Shown here: one piece after another, positions 43,836 through 48,250 of the stretch
Layout of the letters: every line of letters begins with the position of its first letter
Numbering within the stretch: position 1 is the stretch's first letter
NCBI GenBank assembly: GCA_021851525.1
Contig: JAJZDA010000005.1
Span: forward strand, 1-48,250
From: Actinomycetes bacterium
GTDB taxonomy: Bacteria; Actinomycetota; Thermoleophilia; Solirubrobacterales; Solirubrobacteraceae
Reading direction: 5' to 3'
Length of the DNA stretch: 48,250 nucleotides
Program-made: the position numbers and the translations under genes
Notes under the pieces: model-generated
Seen by the model: only the letters and a program-made list of their open reading frames with translations
Told to the model about the DNA's origin: nothing
The model's database searches: none

Positions 43836-45626
43836 ATGTCCGCAACCGGCCAACACGGCACCGGTGCGCGCTCAGGGGATCTGAGCGCGCCGCTGCGTCA
43901 CCTGCCGCGGATCACCGGGTCATGGCCTCGGCTGCCCTCGGCGCCCGGTGCGCTCAGCGCGTTCGGCGTGTACCTGGCGCTCGCGCTGCTGTGGTACCGG
44001 GCTGCGGTGGCGCACATGGGCTCGTCATGCACTTGCGTGCTGCCGGGGGATGCCGCGTCGATCGCCTGGGCGCTGGAGTGGTATCCGCATGCCCTGATCC
44101 ACGGCCTGAACCTGCTGCACGCGCACGCGATGTGGACCCCCACCGGGATCAACCTCGCGGGCGCCACCGCGGTGCCGTTGCTCGCCTTCCTGGTGGCTCC
44201 GGTGACCGCCGTGTGGGGGCCGGTCGTCGCCTACAACGTGCTCACCATCGCGGCTCCAGTCACCGGCGCGTGGGCCTGCTTCTGGCTGTGCCGCTACGTC
44301 ACCAGAGCGCCGTGGGCATCGATCCTCGCGGGGGCCATCTACGGCTTCGGCACCTATGAGATAGCCCAGAACAACGGCCACCTGCAGATGGCCGTGACCG
44401 TTGTGCCACCGCTCCTGGCACTGGCCGTGTTGCGCCATCTGCAGGGGCGCACGGGCCGGCGGCGGCTGCTTCTGGAGCTGAGCGTCCTGCTGCTGGCACA
44501 GATGTTCATCGGCCTCGAGCTGCTCTTCACGATGAGCGTCCTGGGCGCCTGCGCGATGGCGCTCGCCTGGCTGCTTGGAAATCAGGAGCTGCGCACCCGC
44601 CTCGTCGCGACGCTTCCCGTGGTGATCGGTGCCTACCTGATCGTCTTCGCGCTCTCCTCCTGGTACGTCTACGCCTTTCTGCACGCACCGAATTACAACC
44701 GGGACATCGGCTTTCGCTTCTACCCGACAGACCTGCTCTCGTTCGTGACGCCGATGCCGTACTCATGGGTTCTGGGAGGGAGGTTCGCGGCGGTGAGCGC
44801 GCTCTTCCCGGCCGGGCCTGGAGAGACCGACGCATACCTGGGGCTGCCGTTGATCCTCGTCGTCGCGCACTACCTCACAACGCACTGGCAGCGGCGCAGC
44901 AGCAGATGGATCGCGGCGACGCTGGCGGTGGCGATGCTCTGGGTCCTGGGGGTGAGTCTCGAGGTCGCCGGCAAGCCGACAGTGTGGCTTCCGTACGCCC
45001 TGATCGCGCCGCTGCCCGGCTTCAACGCGGTGATGCAGGGACGCGTTGCGCTCTACATCACGCTGCTCTGCGCCGTGGTGCTGGCGATGTGGCTCTCGAG
45101 CTCCCGCGCGCACCCGGTTCTGAGCTGGACGGTGGCCCTGCTGGCGCTGGCGTTCGTGCTGCCGAATCTGGCGCAGCCCTTTCAGGGGCAGAACACGACG
45201 TGGACCAACCCGAGCTTCTTCAGGACCGGCATGTACATGCGCTATCTGCGCCGGGGTGAGACGATCATGCCGATCGCCTGGGGTGGCTTCAGTGAGAGCC
45301 CCATGTGGCAGGCCGAGGACCACATGTACTGGAACATGGCCAACGGCTACTTCCTGACCCGGCCGCCGAGCGGCTGGGCTGACCCGCTGACCACCGACCT
45401 CTGGCTGGACAGGCCGCGCATTGGTGACTGGCGCTTCCTGCGCCCGTTCACAGCGGCGCATGGCGTGTCGGCGATCATCGTCCAGTCCGCCGAGCTGCAG
45501 CGGTGGGCCCCGGTGCTGCGACGCGCGGGCCTGGGCGCACCCGTGAGCCGGGGCGGAGTCGCACTCTTTGAGGTGCCGGCATCGTGGCGGGCGTCCGCCG
45601 GCGGTGCCCAGCCACAGCCGCTGTGA
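43836..45626 (+). CDS. Second GT-C-like polytopic membrane protein
   Basis: A 596-residue protein with about 11-12 membrane segments (from residue ~45 to ~445) and a ~150-residue C-terminal soluble domain (MPIAWGGFSESPMWQAEDH; FEVPASWRAS). The first external loop includes LPGDAASIAWALEWYPHALIHG and WTPTGINLAGAT, as in YfhO/GT-C-type proteins that use lipid-linked sugars. Two Cys (SSCTC) lie just after the first helix. Starts seven bases after the previous stop; no strong binding site, so translation may be coupled. Function in cell-surface glycosylation is inferred. Confidence 0.8.
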   Translation: MSATGQHGTGARSGDLSAPLRHLPRITGSWPRLPSAPGALSAFGVYLALALLWYRAAVAHMGSSCTCVLPGDAASIAWALEWYPHALIHGLNLLHAHAMWTPTGINLAGATAVPLLAFLVAPVTAVWGPVVAYNVLTIAAPVTGAWACFWLCRYVTRAPWASILAGAIYGFGTYEIAQNNGHLQMAVTVVPPLLALAVLRHLQGRTGRRRLLLELSVLLLAQMFIGLELLFTMSVLGACAMALAWLLGNQELRTRLVATLPVVIGAYLIVFALSSWYVYAFLHAPNYNRDIGFRFYPTDLLSFVTPMPYSWVLGGRFAAVSALFPAGPGETDAYLGLPLILVVAHYLTTHWQRRSSRWIAATLAVAMLWVLGVSLEVAGKPTVWLPYALIAPLPGFNAVMQGRVALYITLLCAVVLAMWLSSSRAHPVLSWTVALLALAFVLPNLAQPFQGQNTTWTNPSFFRTGMYMRYLRRGETIMPIAWGGFSESPMWQAEDHMYWNMANGYFLTRPPSGWADPLTTDLWLDRPRIGDWRFLRPFTAAHGVSAIIVQSAELQRWAPVLRRAGLGAPVSRGGVALFEVPASWRASAGGAQPQPL

Positions 45627-45705
45627 GGCCGGCGGGGGACACGCGTCGCCACGCCGGCTGTGAAGGCCCGGGGCGGGCGCGCGCGTCGTTCACGGGCTGC
45701 CGCTC

Positions 45706-45724
45706 GCAGGGCGACGCGCCCTGC
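45706..45724 (+). terminator. 8-bp hairpin after membrane-protein operon
   Basis: GCAGGGCG and CGCCCTGC pair perfectly around ACG, about 80 bases after the stop of the second membrane-protein gene and 62 bases before the next start. A terminator is plausible; no U tract. Confidence 0.4.
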
Positions 45725-45785
45725 AGCACCCGCACGACCGACCGGCCCTCCCGCTCGCCCACGGTGCTCTGCGGAGATCTGAGAC

Positions 45786-46602
45786 ATGCGGCCAAGCTCG
45801 CGGACCGTGCCACCTGAGTTCACGCCCGCTCACCGTGGAGGGGCCGGCCCGCCGTTGGTCTGCCTGCACGGTTTCATGGACACCTGGCGGACCTGGGAGC
45901 TCGTGCTGCCGATGCTCGAGCGCGAGCACGAGGTTCTGGCGCTGACGTTGCCAGGCCACGCCGGCGGGCCGGCGCTCGACGCTGCGCCCGGCAGCGTCGA
46001 GCTTGTCGATGCGGTTGAGCGGGCCATCGATCAGGCCGGCATCTCGCTCGCGCATCTGGTCGGCAACTCGCTTGGCGGATATCTCGCACTCCAGCTGGCC
46101 GCGCGAGGCCGGGCCAGCGAGTGTCGTGGCCTTCGCCCCGGCCGGGGGATGGGCGGTGGAGGACCGCTCGTACGTGGATCTGCTGCGCGCGCAACTGGCT
46201 CTGCAGGAGCAGGCCAGGGCCGTTGCGCCGCGCGCCGGGGAGCTGCTCGCAACACCGCAGGGGCGGCGCGGTGTCACGCGCCTGATCACCACCAACTTCG
46301 AGCACATCCCCACGGACCTGCTGGCCCACCAGCTGCTCGGCATCGCCGGCTGCAGCGCTGCCGCCCCGCTGGTCGAGGGCGCTCTGCGCGAGGGCTGGGC
46401 GATCGACGCGGAGCGGATCACCTGCCCCGTGCGGATCGTGTGGGGCACCGCAGACCAGCTTCTGCCCTGGCCACGGGCGGCAGCCCGTTACCGCGAACAG
46501 TTGCCCCACGCTGACTGGACGCTGCTCGACGGGGTGGGCCACTGCCCTGCGCTCGACGTTCCCATCGAGGCCGCGCAGCTGATCCTCGGCTTCACCGCCT
46601 GA
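45786..46602 (+). pseudogene. Alpha/beta hydrolase gene interrupted by a frameshift
   Basis: Two overlapping frames together give one ~271-residue alpha/beta hydrolase. The first (from ATG 45786, GGAG nine bases upstream) encodes PPLVCLHGFMDTWRTW and the nucleophile elbow GNSLGG up to ALQLAARG. The rest lies in the +1 frame from about 46111: SVVAFAPAGGW, the catalytic Asp in WGTADQLLPW and His in GVGHCPALD, to the stop at 46600. One extra base near 46107-46119 explains it (dropping A46116 restores RGRAASVVAF). Without repair, translation runs on to 46514 with nonsense. It may be a true pseudogene, a sequencing error or, less likely, programmed frameshifting; no slippery heptamer is evident. 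Confidence 0.82.
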
Positions 46603-46634
46603 TGGCCTGTCCTTCACCGCCTGATGGCCTGTCC
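46591..46634 (+). repeat. Perfect 22-bp tandem duplication over a stop codon
   Basis: TTCACCGCCTGATGGCCTGT plus CC occurs twice without gap (46591-46612 and 46613-46634). The first copy encodes the end of the hydrolase (FTA-stop); the second is non-coding. It looks like a recent replication-slippage duplication. Confidence 0.9.
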
Positions 46635-47372
46635 CCTGAATGGCCGGCTGCAGAGCGGCGTCACCGGCGGATGACGGGCAGGGACGCAGCAGTCGTGGTG
46701 TGGCAGCGCCACGCCAGCTGACCAGGACGCCGCCCGGCACCGCCAGAGGCGGCTCGAATCGACAGATGGTCAGGAGACACAGCAGCCGGGGCGGGGTGGC
46801 CTCGATCGGGAGAAGGTCCTCGCTGCCGACCGGCTGTTGGCTGCCGCTCGCCGGCCCCGCACTGGACCGTGCCCCGGCAGCGGTCCGATACGCCGGATGT
46901 CCCCCCGAGGGAAGTGTGGTGAATCGCGGCGGAGATCCCCGGAACTGTGAGTCTGGCGCTGTCGTCGAGGCATCGAACGTGTTGCGTTCAGCGCTCTGCA
47001 TGCCTGGAAGGCCGACCCCGCGCGGCAGCCTCTGGCTCTGCGCGGCACGCGGCAGGTGGGCGAGACCTGGCTGCCGCGCAGGAGTCAGCGGCACCCGAGC
47101 GGCCGCGGTTGCCGGCACCGGCCGGGGCCGGCACGGTCAGGTGCGACAGCCCCGTTGTCGCGAGTGCCACGGCGGCTTGCAGCGTCCGCGATGAAGCTCA
47201 GGCACCGCTGATTCACGGCGCGCTCGCCGCAGTTGCGTGGCCAGCGCACGTGCATGCGGTCTCGGGCCATAGCGCTCGTGCCCCGTAGCGCCGCGTTCCA
47301 CGAGCACGATCGTCGCGGTCTCTGCTTCGCCATCAACCGGTCGGCACCGGTCGGTGACCGCCGCCTGTCACG
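46635..47372. other. Long interval with no supportable gene
   Basis: About 740 bases in which all frames have either stops or compositions unlike real proteins (Arg/Pro/Ser-rich, no hydrophobic periodicity, no motif). Base use is less extreme than in neighbouring genes. It lies on the 3' side of tRNA-Pro and next to repeats and a broken gene, so it may be the scar of a degraded insertion, but no transposase or integrase remnant could be read. Confidence 0.5.
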
Positions 47373-47419
47373 ACCCTGGGGGAGAAAGTCGTTCCCACGC
47401 CGCGTTTCTCCCCCAGGGT
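47373..47419. repeat. Perfect 15-bp inverted repeat
   Basis: ACCCTGGGGGAGAAA (47373-47387) and its exact reverse complement (47405-47419) flank 17 bases. No U tract follows either arm. It abuts the 19-bp tandem repeats by one base. It may be a protein-binding dyad, a hairpin terminator or an end of a small repeat element. Confidence 0.85.
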
Positions 47420-47420
47420 G

Positions 47421-47515
47421 GTGCGGGTCGGCGCCGGGCGTGCGGGTCGGCGCCGGGCGTGCGGGTCGGTACCGGGCGTGCGGGTCGGCGCTGGGCGTGC
47501 GGGTCGGCGCTGGCT
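47421..47515. repeat. Minisatellite, 5 x 19 bp
   Basis: Five head-to-tail copies of a 19-base unit (GTGCGGGTCGGCGCCGGGC) start at 47421, 47440, 47459, 47478 and 47497; the last three differ at one to three positions. The 19-base period is not a multiple of three, and no gene is seen across it. Confidence 0.95.
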
Positions 47516-47597
47516 GTCACAGCGCCGAGGACCGACGCCTCTTCCAAATTGTTGGAACAAGATTGGAACGAAGCGACTGTTCAGCCCAGCTCACTAT

Positions 47598-47629
47598 AAA
47601 AGAAAAAACCCCGCGCTAGCAGGGTTTTG
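47598..47629 (-). terminator. Intrinsic terminator of tRNA-Pro
   Basis: On the minus strand ACCCTGC-TAGC-GCGGGGT forms a stem (one G-U pair) followed by TTTTTTCTTTT. This is the only classic U-tract terminator noticed in the window and it lies just downstream of the tRNA gene's 3' end. Confidence 0.85.
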
Positions 47630-47635
47630 TCTTGA

Positions 47636-47709
47636 TCGGGGAGACAGGATTTGAACCTGCGACCGCCCGGCCCCCAGCCGGGTGCGCTACCAGACTGCGC
47701 CACTCCCCG
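47636..47709 (-). tRNA. tRNA-Pro(GGG)
   Basis: A 74-base tRNA gene on the minus strand. The 7-bp acceptor stem CGGGGAG/CTCCCCG, D-loop AGTCTGGTAGCGCA, anticodon stem CCCGG/CCGGG with loop CTGGGGG (anticodon GGG, reading CCC and perhaps CCU) and T-arm CAGGTTCAAATCCTG are all visible. The 3' CCA is not encoded, as is common in actinobacteria. Discriminator base is A. Confidence 0.96.
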
Positions 47710-48208
47710 TGGTCGGCCGATGATAGCCCGCGCAGGCGGTTGTGGGGTGCGCCACGGAATCGACGGGGCAGAACGCCGGGGTTGGCGGCGCGGGCGGCCG
47801 TTGAGGACCGTGACGGGCTGCAATGGGCTGGGTGCGTCGATGCCCTGCGCGGCGGGCCCGCGAGTGGCCGTGGACTCCCGTGAGCGGCGCTCACGACTGC
47901 CGGCCAACAGCGGCCCTGGACTCCCCGGCGGCGGTGCTCGCAAGCCCGGTGGGCCGGTCGCCCGGTCGCGCGCGACAGGTCGCCGCGCGACGGAAGCTGA
48001 GCGGTGAGGAGATTTTCCACTGATGAGCCGCTCCGTGCTACGGTCGCGGACCCAGGCATCGGAGGGGCCGGCCGGCCGTGCTCATGACGTGTTGGCTGTC
48101 CGCGCCGCCCGAGCCGGGTGTGCATAGAGGCGGCTGGGACTGACCCGCGGCCGGGCGGCCGTGGCGAGCGTGTCGGCCAGCCTCACGTCAAACAAGGGGG
48201 TAGTTCGC
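47710..48208. other. Gene-poor interval upstream of the last gene
   Basis: About 500 bases with no convincing gene. A 34-codon frame at 48023-48127 (ATG with GAGGAG 11 bases upstream) is possible, but its composition is not protein-like. The tRNA promoter must lie just right of 47709. A small dyad TGAGCG-G-CGCTCA is at about 47881-47893. Confidence 0.4.
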
Positions 48209-48250
48209 ATGGATGGTTTCTCCTCAGGTGGCCGCGCCGCGGCTCAGCGG
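48209..48250 (+). CDS. Start of a gene cut by the window end
   Basis: ATG at 48209 is preceded by AAGGGGG about nine bases upstream, and 14 codons (MDGFSSGGRAAAQR) remain open to the window edge. Far too short to assign a function. Confidence 0.4.
   Translation, partial: MDGFSSGGRAAAQR

Noticed and set aside
45874-47118. 414-codon minus-strand frame over the hydrolase and the spacer
   Set aside because: Composition is Arg/Pro/Ala-rich, no motif, and half of it is antisense to the hydrolase.
46640-47194. 184-codon plus-strand frame in the spacer
   Set aside because: No hydrophobic pattern, no ribosome binding site, no motif; treated as chance in GC-rich DNA.
47421-47515. CRISPR array
   Set aside because: Units are 19 bp, directly adjacent without spacers, and there are no cas genes.
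48023-48127. 34-codon frame near the right edge
   Set aside because: Binding site too far from the ATG and composition not protein-like; kept only as a remark.

Overview
The window is very GC-rich, tightly packed and rich in ATG/GTG/TTG starts with AGGAGG-type ribosome binding sites. It looks like a chromosome segment of a high-GC actinomycete-type bacterium. The gene set (secreted proteins with Cys-containing beta repeats, a DUF385/F420-type nitroreductase-family protein, an energy-converting-hydrogenase-related operon, PelF, MocR) would fit a Thermoleophilia/Solirubrobacterales-like soil actinobacterium, but no rRNA or marker phylogeny is present to prove this.

Layout. 0.3-2.5 kb: secreted phospholipase C/acid phosphatase-type phosphoesterase. 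2.7-7.8 kb: a NarL-family sensor kinase and a response regulator flanking a convergent glmS-yvcK operon for amino-sugar and cell-wall precursor metabolism. 7.8-16.7 kb: a probable exopolysaccharide locus. It has two small coiled-coil proteins, a 12-segment membrane protein and a PelF-type GT4 glycosyltransferase on the minus strand, then a LuxR-type regulator with a degenerate receiver, and, divergent from it, a very large secreted Agd3/CE18-like polysaccharide deacetylase with Big-type and repeat domains. 16.7-25.1 kb: a six-gene, translationally coupled operon for a membrane complex related to group 4 [NiFe] hydrogenases and complex I (Ehr type). It contains two gene fusions and has lost ligands for both the NiFe site and the proximal Fe-S cluster; a universal stress protein closes the operon. 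25.2-26.9 kb: enolase and a DUF385-family protein, both apparently leaderless. 27.0-34.1 kb: a Dpp/Opp-type peptide ABC importer (binding protein, two permeases, two ATPases) with a PHP phosphoesterase at its end. 34.3-37.4 kb: MocR regulator, a 51-residue membrane protein and a secreted ferritin-like DUF2202 protein. 37.6-39.3 kb: an unrecognised 565-residue protein with a nucleoside-phosphorylase-like C-terminus. 39.4-41.4 kb: SufR-like regulator, 7Fe ferredoxin and ferritin-like protein. 41.7-46.6 kb: two large GT-C-like membrane proteins and a frameshifted alpha/beta hydrolase. 46.6-48.25 kb: mostly non-coding DNA with a perfect inverted repeat, a 5 x 19-bp minisatellite, tRNA-Pro(GGG) with its terminator, and the start of a last gene.

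Two blocks deserve most attention: the Pel/GAG-like polysaccharide locus, where GlmS nearby could feed amino-sugar precursors, and the Ehr complex, whose membrane arm keeps its proton-channel Glu/Lys residues while its redox arm is stripped of metal ligands.
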